From positions 2,628,001-2,692,000 of the forward strand of contig NZ_AP022673.1 of assembly GCF_013374115.1 (NCBI RefSeq): a stretch of 64,000 nucleotides of DNA, written 5' to 3'. Below the pieces are notes generated by a model. That model saw only the letters and a list, made by a program, of their open reading frames with translations, was not told the DNA's origin and made no database searches. Positions 27,501 to 34,879 of this stretch are shown one piece after another (the first letter of the stretch is position 1; each line of letters begins with the position of its first letter). Both the position numbers and the translations under genes were made by a program. This stretch comes from Sphingomonas sp. HMP9. GTDB taxonomy: Bacteria > Pseudomonadota > Alphaproteobacteria > Sphingomonadales > Sphingomonadaceae.

Positions 27501-30500
27501 CCCGACGCCAGCAAGCCGTTGCGATTGTCGAGCGTGCTCACGTTCACGTCGAGCTTGCCGCCTGCCACGATGCGGCCGCCGGTCGTGGTCAGGGAGTTAG
27601 CCGCGATCGTCGTCACGCCGGTCGACTGGATGAGGCCACCATTGCCCGTGAGGATGGCGCGCGCGGCGGTCAGCGAGAGCTTCGCGGCATCGAGCGTGCC
27701 TCCCGCCAGCGCGATGTCGCCATCGCGCGCGCCAACCGTCAACGTTCCGCCCGCCGTCAGGCGCGACCCGCTGTCCAGGTTGAGCGAACTTGCGGCGACC
27801 GTCGCATCGGTGGCGCCACCGACCAGGACGGAACCGCTGATCGCATCGCGGACGTCGAGAGACAGCAGCCCCGCCGAACCGGTCGCCACCAGCGTGCCGC
27901 CGTCGAGCGCCGTGAGGCGCGCGTCCAGCGGGCCGGCGGCCTCGATCGATCCTCCGGCGTTGCGGGTCGCACCGGCCCGAAGCGTGAGGCCGCTGGCTGC
28001 CGCGATCAGACCATTCTCGTTTGCCACATCGCCGCCGATCGTCAGGCCGGCGCCGCCCGCAGAGGTCAACGTCCCACCGGTGTTGGCGAACGTGCCGGCG
28101 ATCAGCGACAGCGCGCCATTGGTCGCGATCCGACCGCCGCCATTGTCGATCGCGCCGGTCCCGTTCAGCGCAAGCGTGCCGCTGCCGAGATGCAGGATCG
28201 CCCCGCCGCGGTTGTCGATCGTCGCCGCGCGCAGCGTCAGATCCTGTCCACGACCGACGATGTCGGCGGCATGGCTGAGCGTGCCCGTCGCGGTCAGCGT
28301 CAGGTCGCCGCCGTTCTCGATCGTAGCACCGCTGCCGAACGCGAGATCGCCCGCCGTCGCATCGAGCGCGAGCGCGCCGAGCGCAGTAATCCGGCTGTCG
28401 GTGAACGCCAGTGTCGTGGCACCGATCGCCAAGGTGCCGTTGCTGCCGATGCGCGACCCGGAGGCGGTCAACGCGCCCCGGCTCGCCAGCGTCAGTGCGC
28501 CCGATCCGAGCGCGGTCAGGCTGGCGCGATCGAGCGCGACGGACCCGGCGGTGACGTCGAGCGTCCCACCCGCTTCGGTCGTGCCGCCGCGCGAGGTGAA
28601 CGCGTCTGCGTCTATGGCGACAGCGCCGTCCGACACGATCAGACCGTCCTGCGCGAACAGTCCCGCGGCCTTGAAGCTCGTGCCGCCATTGCCCGAAATC
28701 GTGCCGGTGTTCGCCAGCCTGGCCGAGGTCAGGTCGACGCGGCCCGCGCTCGCGATCAGGCCGGCGTTCGTCATTGCGCCGACCGTGTTGGCGGTCACGT
28801 TGCCACCGCTGACCTGGCCACCACCGCCGATCGCGAGCGAGCCCGCGCGCACCGCCAGAGCGCTGCCGCCCTGCAAGCCGCCTTCGACGACGCTGAGCAA
28901 ACCCCCGACATTGGCCGTCGTCGCACCGCCGCCCGCGACCAGCCCCTTGCCGGTGATCGCGAAATCGCCGCCGACCGTCAGGTTCAGCGCCTTGCTCGCC
29001 GTGATGCTGCCAGCCGCTCCATCAATGCCGAGCGAACCAGCCGTGACCGACACGTCGCCGTTGCCGCCGATCTGCCCCCCGCTGCCCCCGATCGCGCCGG
29101 TAAAGCCCAGCGTCAGCGCGCCGCTGCCGAGTGCCAGAACCGCGCCACGCTCGTTGGCTAAGCTGCTGCCGGTGAGCGTCAGCGCGCCGCCGGACTGGAT
29201 CACGCCGCCGACATTGGCGACCGCGCCCGCCTGCGCATCAAGCGCCGTCCGCGCGTCGATCGTGCCGCCGCCATTGTCGAGCGTCGTGGTCCGCAAGGTC
29301 AGCGTCCCGCCGCTGGCGAGCCCGTGGTTGACGATGCTGCCGGCCGTCAACGACACGGCGTCGCGCGCCAGCACCCGTCCCGTCAGCGCCGCCGCACCGC
29401 CGACGTCGAGCCGCAACGTCCCGGCTTGCGTGATGCGGCCGTCGTGGGTCAGGCCGGCGGCGAGCGTGCCGCCGCTGCTGAGCGCACCGGTCGTGACCGT
29501 GAGATCGCCACCGCTGCCGATCAGGCCGTTGCCCGTCAGGCTCGCGCCGTTCAAGGTCGTCGTGCCTTCGCCGTAGATCTGGCCGGCGACGTCGAGCGCA
29601 CCGGCGGTTTCGATCGCGACAGCTGTCTTCGCGGTGATCGCGCCGGGCACCGATATCTTGCCGTCGAACGACAGCTTCACGCCCTGTTCGAGCCCGGCGA
29701 GATCGCCTGCGACGTTGACGCCGAGCCCGCGCTCGGTGCCGATCAGCTTGATCGACCGCGCATACATCCCGCCGAGCGCCGCGACGTCGAGCGCGAAGGC
29801 GGGCTGGTTCGGCTGCGCTGCCGTGCGCTGCCCGACCACGACGATGTCGCCGTCGCGGGTAATGTCGCCCGCGCCGAGGCTTGCGGTCACGGTGTCCGCA
29901 TACAGGCCGGCGTTGATCGAGACGGCGCGCGCGAACAGGTCGAGCCGGGCGTTGGTCGCGTCGAGACCGCTGCCGGACACGTCGATCGTGCCGGTCGCCG
30001 TCCGGAATCCGCTGAGCGCGCCGGTGCCGTCGACCAGCGGCTGCGCCGCGGCCAGCGTAACGCGTGGCGCGTTGACGAACCCGCAACCGTTGCACGAGAT
30101 GCCGTAGGGATTGGCGAGCACCAGGTCGGCCGTTTTGCCGGCGACTTCTATGTAGCCGCGCAGGCTCGACGGATTGGCGGCGACCACTTCGTTGATGATC
30201 AGCGACGCCCCGCCCGATGCCTTGAGCTGTGCGTTGCCATCGATATAACCGGCGAGCCGGCTCTGGACGATCTTGTCGCTGTTGTTGAGCACGACGCCGC
30301 GCGCGTCGACGTTGAACGCCTGGTAGCGGTTGTAGCTCGTCCCGCTGGCGTCGGGCGCTGCGATCTTGACCACCGGCACGCCGTTCGCGCCGTAGTCGAG
30401 ACGTGTCGCGCCACCTGGGACCGGGACGACCGGATTGGCCGCCGTCGGTGCGCCGTCCTGGCCCCGCGCCGGCACCGTCGCGACGAGCAGCAGAGCCGCG

Positions 30501-30583
30501 AGCCCCGCCCCGCCGCCAAGTGGGGACAAGGCGCTTGCCGAACGCATCCGGCGACGCAGCACGGCGAGGGTCAGCTTGGTCAT
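21593..30583 (-). CDS. cdiA: CdiA-like two-partner-secretion exoprotein with colicin-type HNH DNase tip
   Basis: From ATG 30583 the protein is 2,996 aa. An extended signal region ending near VATVPARGQD (residue 43) is followed by a TPS/haemagglutination domain (about 60-185) with FNVDARGVVLNNSD and ANPYGISCNGCGFVNAPRV. A very long filamentous-haemagglutinin repeat region and a helical pre-toxin part around 2700 come next. The last 115 residues match colicin E9/pyocin S2-type DNases (RFRAAFWKAA-like FNQFRAAFWKAA, SKQFNVMNVQRMKSGRAPF, ELDHMQPVAKGGNIYDMNN). It is exported by the adjacent TpsB and should deliver the nuclease to neighbouring cells. Compared with E9, the first metal histidine is Asp and the end IDIHRGK is reduced to IRGK. 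The start lies two bases after the tpsB stop. Confidence 0.9.
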   Translation of the reverse strand: MTKLTLAVLRRRMRSASALSPLGGGAGLAALLLVATVPARGQDGAPTAANPVVPVPGGATRLDYGANGVPVVKIAAPDASGTSYNRYQAFNVDARGVVLNNSDKIVQSRLAGYIDGNAQLKASGGASLIINEVVAANPSSLRGYIEVAGKTADLVLANPYGISCNGCGFVNAPRVTLAAAQPLVDGTGALSGFRTATGTIDVSGSGLDATNARLDLFARAVSINAGLYADTVTASLGAGDITRDGDIVVVGQRTAAQPNQPAFALDVAALGGMYARSIKLIGTERGLGVNVAGDLAGLEQGVKLSFDGKISVPGAITAKTAVAIETAGALDVAGQIYGEGTTTLNGASLTGNGLIGSGGDLTVTTGALSSGGTLAAGLTHDGRITQAGTLRLDVGGAAALTGRVLARDAVSLTAGSIVNHGLASGGTLTLRTTTLDNGGGTIDARTALDAQAGAVANVGGVIQSGGALTLTGSSLANERGAVLALGSGALTLGFTGAIGGSGGQIGGNGDVSVTAGSLGIDGAAGSITASKALNLTVGGDFAITGKGLVAGGGATTANVGGLLSVVEGGLQGGSALAVRAGSLAIGGGGQVSGGNVTANTVGAMTNAGLIASAGRVDLTSARLANTGTISGNGGTSFKAAGLFAQDGLIVSDGAVAIDADAFTSRGGTTEAGGTLDVTAGSVALDRASLTALGSGALTLASRGALTASGSRIGSNGTLAIGATTLAFTDSRITALGALALDATAGDLAFGSGATIENGGDLTLTATGTLSHAADIVGRGQDLTLRAATIDNRGGAILHLGSGTLALNGTGAIDNGGGRIATNGALSLIAGTFANTGGTLTSAGGAGLTIGGDVANENGLIAAASGLTLRAGATRNAGGSIEAAGPLDARLTALDGGTLVATGSAGLLSLDVRDAISGSVLVGGATDATVAASSLNLDSGSRLTAGGTLTVGARDGDIALAGGTLDAAKLSLTAARAILTGNGGLIQSTGVTTIAANSLTTTGGRIVAGGKLDVNVSTLDNRNGLLASGTDGATFIAATLTNDRGTLGGDGSVAVTATSVDNGAGTLAAGGDLTLSTASLANATGGQIWADRDAGVTATGTLVNRGSIAAARDLTVKAGALDGGSGVGAGTLAGGRLLDITSGGGTFGRLVAPTALTLGIAGDLTNAAGETIATPGALTLNIGGSFINAGTVQGGTAIGIATGGSIANQASGTIAAPTLTLTAGTTFDNQGLLNGGAVSATAAQIANGGAIFGDSVALSGTGGIVNAGDRAVIATRGGLLSLSSGGDIVNRDGALLYSLGNLAVTGVGGTGRAGSLQNLSSDIQAQGSIAIAATRLLNDRSVFTTEEALLSTRHVEDEDRRDREHRTVTEFDETVKDTRVTADSGAARIIGGNISIDADSVVNHLSTISASGNLNVGAATVTNTAFTGYNTTTQIGTIKDEKRNCFLFFCGDWDTRSTAPFTSVDALPSFTIPSTITAAGTLTIDAVSIDNLVLVPGGGIADIFAASARPGAVTAGGAVAVVSTGAVVAPGGAPGVIAGTATDPTFGFAVKPPTDRASGGAGSATLDLGGLFQFASSSSQVLVQADPRFNNYDTFLSSDYFLDKLGYDPSRVQRRLGDGLYEQQLIANQLVALVGSQRLVGYGDNQGQYRALLDAGATFAKTYNLALGVSLSPTQMATLTSDIVLLVETTVQTPSGPQTVLAPRVYLTKAAAGDLTSGGAIIAGRDLQLRASDSLTNAGVIRASASGTLVGGTIVNSGRLDLGSRGIVSATGDLIDRGGAITGGDLTLAAGRDLTLAPVATTRTVATRYYAGRSDQQVSLTTTTTNRGSDIAATGNLDLLAGRTLSVTGASAAAGGDLVTSAGQNIAIGSATDSGTAFAIGREGKTQFKQTQTERGNVLSDLSAGGNVTLATPGAVTVNGGTITAGRALAVDAGSIGVTGVVDSTRLQRDTLKKSGGLLSSTRTTTTYDGTDQSVVASTLSGDTVALRSTGDTRIAGSNVVANNGVSIAAGSAIDVGTLTATDTEQQSTRVKKSGLSIGGGGLFLGVAKNRNDVNTTSVTNTGSLIGSTAGDVTLDAGRDLTVTGSEIAGTGLTRLTGENVAIRNATDVATNDTLSKSSSVGLSVKLYENVSGAASSVSGLPGRVASRGIGAGGTAVTAASETLRSVTALTNAVTNTAGISAGLGASSSRSTSNSRAETAIGSSVAGRDVEVRGAQDVTVRGSTIVGERDVLLAAGRDVTLQSAQQQSENAFSSRSSSVGVGVNVGVGLVGGVTAGASVNASSSRGSGSGSSVTQSNSLVQAGNRLSIEAGRDLSLAGAVASGRDVDVAAGRDLTIRSLQDTSTQSQRSSGGSLGLTFSPVQGSSGVGGSGSLQLGRGSASSAMVVEQSALLARGGALDARAAGTTRIDGGIVAALDVDGRDSGRLSLSTGDLAVSDVLDSARSRDTSIGVSGSIDDPFRRSVASANVPVLDGSLASSTLTQSTRGTIGTGAVVVGTASGTAALASANRDTERSQVVTADRQSGFTVYADAAAGREFNALVTGNSDRSVILQGAQQLLTDPARPARQIVAEIQSLSDSIPESGAIDRLLGGIDRLARGNDAVNMSQVNALGRDPQFNGLSYGQVGDVLAERRALYIERTLGKAEADEFRAAVAASPALQEFFDTDGKAIIALRDGSGSLSNPQQLIGLPLATGVATAAVSSPAEVVVTGDPTLGDAVARTLVRTQSYLNRIEEENATLKRIVEVGISLGKGPVGALGSFALDQAVSNVMQKTGLDQKAAQLAVWLGTNGLSILSTSDLTEEEVAAARNPAEASTLTEAGVSILGVASVTKALRSTKSFDGTMAGDAADLNASNPIGLPKPSTSGSARRLEPGVASHGGGLPTIRDGEAWLRGSAGNAAKVPQQIADKLAGQKFSDFNQFRAAFWKAAADDPAISKQFNVMNVQRMKSGRAPFAISDQQVGGRATYELDHMQPVAKGGNIYDMNNLIIRTPLNHIRGK

Positions 30584-30585
30584 GC

Positions 30586-32304
30586 TCAGAATCCTACACC
30601 GGCGGAAAGGCCGAACCGAACGCGGTTGCGATTGGGTATCTGGCGCCCGAACACCGGACGCGCCCCGAATACGTCGACGAAGAACGGACCACGCCGCGTC
30701 CTCAGCCCGAGGCCGGCGCCGCCGCGTGCGCCGGTCCCCTTGCGGACCTCGCCCATGTCGAACAGGACATACGGACGGAACCCATCGGTGATCTTGGCCC
30801 CTAGCTCCTGGCGGAGGTAGAAGCCGTCCCGTCCCAGTTCCGCCGTATCGGTATCCAGGCCACGGATCGTATATGGGCCGCCGATCTGTATGAGGTCCGA
30901 GCCGAACAGATTCCGGTCGCTGACCTGTCCGTGAAACTCGGCACGGTACCCGTCGATGAAGCCCTGCCCCAAGGGCACGAACAGTCCGAAGTCGGCGCTG
31001 ACGATCCGGTAGCGTGCACTCGGCAGCGCATCGGGCCGATCGTCCGGCTGCTTCTGCGCGCCGAGGATGCCGAGACCGAACCGGACCCCCACCGACCCGT
31101 CGAAGCGCGCGGCGCCGAATGTGCGGCGGTCGATCAGCCGCACTTCGAGATCGGTGAGATCCTGTCGCTGGATGCCGATCTCGACGTCGTTGATGAAGTT
31201 GCGACCCCATCGCCGCGCCAGCCCGACGCTGATCGAGTCCTTGGTCGTCTGGTCGCGGTAGAAGACCCGCTCGGCACCGATCGCGACCCGGTCGAGCGTG
31301 CCACGCGTCCCGAAGCTGCTGACTTCACCGTTGACGGTCTGGCTGTAGCGATTGGCGGAGCCGCTCGCGTTGAACGTCCACCACCCGGCGGGGACGGATA
31401 TCGAGCCCCCGACACCGCGGCTATCAGCGGGCACTCCCGGCGAATCCGTCCGGCGGTTGTAATAGGCGCTGATGACCTCGGAAAAGCCCAGCTGCCCGAG
31501 TTCGGCAATCTGCGCCGAACCCTGGTAGCGGCCGACCCGCTCGCCGGCGAAGTTGTTGATCGACAGCGATCCGGCGATCGGCCGCGCCTGATCTACCGTG
31601 ACGTCGAGAACGGACTGGCCCGGCGCATCCCCTGGCACGATGTCGACGGCGACGTTTCGACCGGGAACGCTGCGCATCTGCTCCAGCCCCTGTTCCAACG
31701 CGCGCAGATCGAGCAGGTCGCCGCGCCCGACCGGCGTCGCGCGGCCCCAAACCCTGGTCCTGTCCGTCTTGTTGACCCGGATGCGCTCGACGACGCCCGG
31801 CACCACGACGATCCGCAGCGTGCCGCTCGCGAGATCCTGTTCGGGGAGGCCCGCGCGCGTCGTCACCAGACCATGCTCAATGAACGCGCTCTGCAGGCTC
31901 CGGATGATGTAGTCGAGACCGGCGGTTCCGACACACCGCCCGCGATACTGGGCGACGAACCCAGGCACCCAACCCAGCTTGGGCAGGCTTACATTCTCGA
32001 CGACGATGTCGCGCACCGTGAAGCAACTGGCTTCCACCGGGAAGGGACCGAGCGCAACCGGCGCGGCGCGCTCGATCGTCGCGACCGGCGCGGCCTCCCG
32101 CGCCGCCCGCTCCGCCGCCTGCCGCTGCGCTCGGATGCGGGCTTGCTCCTGATCGGCCGGCGCTGAGACCTGCGCCGCCGCGGCTGTCGATAAGAGAACG
32201 ACGCCGGTGAGTGCGGCAACCCAAGCCGCCCGCTGGCGACAGGATTCGCCACTCGTTCGTCTGGCCGATCCTGTGGTCATCAACGCCCCGCCTACTATTC
32301 GCAT
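30586..32304 (-). CDS. cdiB: TpsB/CdiB outer-membrane transporter (ShlB/FhaC family)
   Basis: The 572-aa protein has a signal peptide (VAALTGVVLLSTAAAAQ) and a charged linker rich in AERAAREA. A POTRA domain follows (about residues 85-165; SCFTVRDIVVENVSLP). Next is the ShlB-type second POTRA with IRVNKTDRTRVWG and a C-terminal 16-strand barrel. The loop-6 motif appears as GGPYTIRGLDTDTAELGRDG and the barrel ends VRFGLSAGVGF. It secretes its partner CdiA through the outer membrane. Start 32304 is used; MTTGSARRT at 32280 is an alternative. Confidence 0.93.
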   Translation of the reverse strand: MRIVGGALMTTGSARRTSGESCRQRAAWVAALTGVVLLSTAAAAQVSAPADQEQARIRAQRQAAERAAREAAPVATIERAAPVALGPFPVEASCFTVRDIVVENVSLPKLGWVPGFVAQYRGRCVGTAGLDYIIRSLQSAFIEHGLVTTRAGLPEQDLASGTLRIVVVPGVVERIRVNKTDRTRVWGRATPVGRGDLLDLRALEQGLEQMRSVPGRNVAVDIVPGDAPGQSVLDVTVDQARPIAGSLSINNFAGERVGRYQGSAQIAELGQLGFSEVISAYYNRRTDSPGVPADSRGVGGSISVPAGWWTFNASGSANRYSQTVNGEVSSFGTRGTLDRVAIGAERVFYRDQTTKDSISVGLARRWGRNFINDVEIGIQRQDLTDLEVRLIDRRTFGAARFDGSVGVRFGLGILGAQKQPDDRPDALPSARYRIVSADFGLFVPLGQGFIDGYRAEFHGQVSDRNLFGSDLIQIGGPYTIRGLDTDTAELGRDGFYLRQELGAKITDGFRPYVLFDMGEVRKGTGARGGAGLGLRTRRGPFFVDVFGARPVFGRQIPNRNRVRFGLSAGVGF

Positions 32305-32652
32305 TCACGATACATTCGATGCTCGTAAATTTACAAGATCGTTGGTCGATCAATACCGGAATCGTTAGACCGCAGATAGTTAACAAAATTCACCTGCAGA
32401 GGCAGAACGCGACCAACTACATTGGAAACGGACCATTCTCCGGGTCATTGGGCATCGATGATTTGGCAGATCCCCATCGCTCCGTCGTCGGAAGCGGTTC
32501 CGGACGTGCGGCGATGAGGGACATACACGTCGGCGATGCAGCGCGATGCACGGTCGCAGCCAAACAGACGCAGGCAACTTTCCACTTCGCCTTCAAGGGT
32601 CATCTTGATAACCTCCGGCTACGTTCGACCAAGATACTGTTGGAGCGCTGCA
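32305..32652. promoter_or_regulatory. intergenic region upstream of the CDI operon
   Basis: This AT-richer interval separates the divergent tpsB and a membrane-protein gene and contains no supportable ORF. A near-perfect palindrome, CTCGTAAATTTACAAG at 32322-32337, lies just upstream of tpsB and could be a regulator site. TTGATC and TTGTTA hexamers on the minus strand are candidate -35 elements, but no clear -10 match is visible. The tpsB promoter is presumably here. Confidence 0.4.
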
Positions 32653-33117
32653 ATGTTCACGATCGGAGCTACACGACCAATACCTCAGGTTGACGGGCAC
32701 GCGGGCGCCGTCCTGGGATGCATGGTCCTCGTCGCGTGTGCGGTCAACGCCGTGGGAGAGATCACCGGGTTCGGGTTCGTCGGCGCTGGTTATCTCATGA
32801 GCGGGCTGATCGGAGCAGGATGCATGTTGGCCCTGCTGTGGAAGACCTGCGAGGATTACCGCGACTCTGCTTGGCATCCCCTCTCGGCGTGGCCCGTCGC
32901 TGCCGCAATGGTCTGGTACAGCATGTTCACCGGCTTTAACTATATGGCCGCACAAACCAACCCGGTCCTGTTCGAGGCCGCAAGCGGCCTGGGGCTTGAC
33001 GTAGAAGCCAGGTTTCTGCCGTTCTACGCGTCGCTCTGGTTCAAGCTCGGCGGCTTCGGGCTGATCGCCGCGTTGCGCCTCGTCCAGTACGCTTGGGAGC
33101 GTGAGTACAGACACTGA
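32653..33117 (+). CDS. four-helix membrane protein, unknown function
   Basis: From ATG 32653 (GGAG nine bases upstream) the 154-aa protein has about four hydrophobic segments: AGAVLGCMVLVACAVNAVG, GYLMSGLIGAGCMLALLW, WPVAAAMVWYSMFTGFNYMA and FGLIAALRLVQYAW. A longer frame to 32536 is not needed. No catalytic motif or family is recognised. It is divergent from the CDI operon, so a functional link is possible but unsupported. Confidence 0.55.
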   Translation: MFTIGATRPIPQVDGHAGAVLGCMVLVACAVNAVGEITGFGFVGAGYLMSGLIGAGCMLALLWKTCEDYRDSAWHPLSAWPVAAAMVWYSMFTGFNYMAAQTNPVLFEAASGLGLDVEARFLPFYASLWFKLGGFGLIAALRLVQYAWEREYRH

Positions 33118-33384
33118 TCGTCGGACATCCCGGCGGCATCGGCCGTCATGAGCGCCTTGATCGATCCCGTCGGGCAAGAACGGCCCGCGGCGCCTGCCGA
33201 CCCAGGAAGGGCACGGATTGCGATCGGCTCGACGGGGTGATCTGCTAAGACGGCTTCCAGCGACCGACGAACCCTTCTCGACCTCGAGAGGTGCTCGTTC
33301 TGGAGCGCCGTTCGGTGGCGCTCGATAGTCGCGAGAACTCACGGCGAGCCGTGGCGCGCAACTGCCTGGCGAACCGCAGCGCGG

Positions 33385-34502
33385 ATGACCGGGTCCGCGA
33401 TGTCCGCCAGAGAGCGGGCGCTGATGCGCAGCACGCCGATGTTGCCCCGCCGACCGATGATCGCCCGTATGCCCGCTTGCATGGATCTCGCGGCAGTCGA
33501 CGTCACGACAAGGCGCGTCTGCTTGAACGGGCGCATGCAAGAGGTCTTCGAAGCCGAACTCTTCGATCAGGATGACTTCACCAACCTGACCCACGACATG
33601 CTGGACGCGATCCGCGCGAGGTTCGCGCTGGTGAGCGGCGGAAGAATGATCGTTTCGCGCGGTGAATGGCCGGATGGCTGGACCTTCGAGACTGCGGACC
33701 GCAGCGAGTTCATCCGCGCGATCAGGTGGTTCTCGAGCAATTTCTGGCCGCACTTCGGACGCCTGCTCACCCCCGTCGTGGACGGCGTGCGCGTGAAGGG
33801 ACCGTTATATCCCGAAGTCCGCCCCAACGGTGCCAAGCTGGTACTGATCGATGGCCAGGGGATAGGCCACACGCCGGATTACGGGGCGAGCATCTCCACC
33901 TCGATCACGCGCAGGTTCGAAGGCGCCGACGCCATCCTGCTGGTCGACAACGCCCATCAGCCGATGCAGGCGGCGCCTCTGTCCATGCTGCGGGCGATAG
34001 CGTCGTCCGGACACGGAGAGAAGCTGGCGATCACCTTCACGCACTTCGATCTGATCAAAGGACCCAGTCTACAGAAGGTGAGCAACCGCAGGGCGCACGT
34101 CATGGCATCGGTCGTGAGCGCACTCGCGCGGTTGAAGGACATCATCGGCGGACAGGTCGTCAGCGCGATAGACACGGCCTCGACGAACGATGCTTCATGC
34201 TTGGAGGCACCGACCGTCGTCTCGACGAACTTCCGCCGAAGGCGGCTTCCCACATGCGGGCGCAGCTGGTGGCGATGATCTCCCTGGCGGAGGCCGCGCA
34301 CGTCGCGGACGAACCCGAGACTTGGGACGGTCCTACGTACGATGCCCTCGGAATGCTGTTCGCGGTGCAGGACGCGGTCAAGAAGTTCCATCAAGCGCCC
34401 ATGTGCGCCTGGTGGGATCGAAGCCCGGACGGAGGCATGGTTCCGCAGGCCGATTTCCAGACCTCGACGTCGCGTTCGCCTAGCATGATCCGGAGCAGTT
34501 GA
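33385..34502 (+). pseudogene. decayed GTPase-like protein, frameshifted
   Basis: The first frame (to about 34175) encodes GPLYPEVRPNGAKLVLIDGQ, then GIGHTPDYG, DAILLVDNAHQPMQ and FTHFDLIKG. These look like the G3 region and G4 (THFD) of a dynamin-like or other large GTPase. Around 34175-34190 similarity moves to a second frame (LDERCFMLGGTDRRLDELPP onward, to 34502), implying a frameshift. The P-loop expected upstream is missing, and 33118-33384 is not convincingly coding. The gene is therefore truncated and frameshifted. The family is tentative. Confidence 0.5.
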
Positions 34503-34653
34503 TTCGGGACCGCCTTGGCGGATCGGAGTCATCTGCGACACGGGCCCGTTCCGCACCGCTACCGAAGGCGCCTGACGGATATGGCTACTGCGCCTGAGTA
34601 TGTCGCCGCCTTCGTTCGATATCGGGCGGCGGCGCGTGGCTGATCCCGAGGTA

Positions 34654-34869
34654 ATGACCGAGGCGCAGGCGGCGGCGGCGCTTCGGGTCCATCCCAAGAC
34701 GCTGGCGAGGTGGCGCCGTGCGAGGCTTATCGCGTGCGACCTGTCCCCCGGCGGCCGGGTCCGCTATCAGTGGGGCGACCTACTGGCCTTCCGGCGATCT
34801 ATGCGAAGCCCGGTCGATGCTCCCATATGCTCCCATATGTCAGGCGAAGCGCGCGACGGGATCGCGTAA
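34654..34869 (+). CDS. excisionase/MerR-like helix-turn-helix protein
   Basis: From ATG 34654 the 71-aa protein begins MTEAQAAAALRVHPKTLARW, then RRARLIACDLSPGGRVRYQWGD, the pattern of short HTH_17 or excisionase-type DNA-binding proteins (TEAEAAxxLxVHPKTLxRWxR). A longer frame from 34600 is possible. It lies ten bases before the capsid-fusion gene in the prophage remnant and could act as a phage regulator or excisionase. Confidence 0.65.
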   Translation: MTEAQAAAALRVHPKTLARWRRARLIACDLSPGGRVRYQWGDLLAFRRSMRSPVDAPICSHMSGEARDGIA

Positions 34870-34879
34870 ATCCGCCTCT

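Noticed and set aside
26718..29576. Long open frame (952 codons) antisense to cdiA
   Set aside because: The repeats of cdiA give long open antisense frames at high GC. The product is low-complexity Ala/Pro/Ser without domains, while the sense frame has the TPS and DNase domains.
22000..30000. Possible internal tandem duplications in cdiA
   Set aside because: The repeats are the degenerate haemagglutinin repeats normal for TpsA proteins; no exact nucleotide duplication is apparent.
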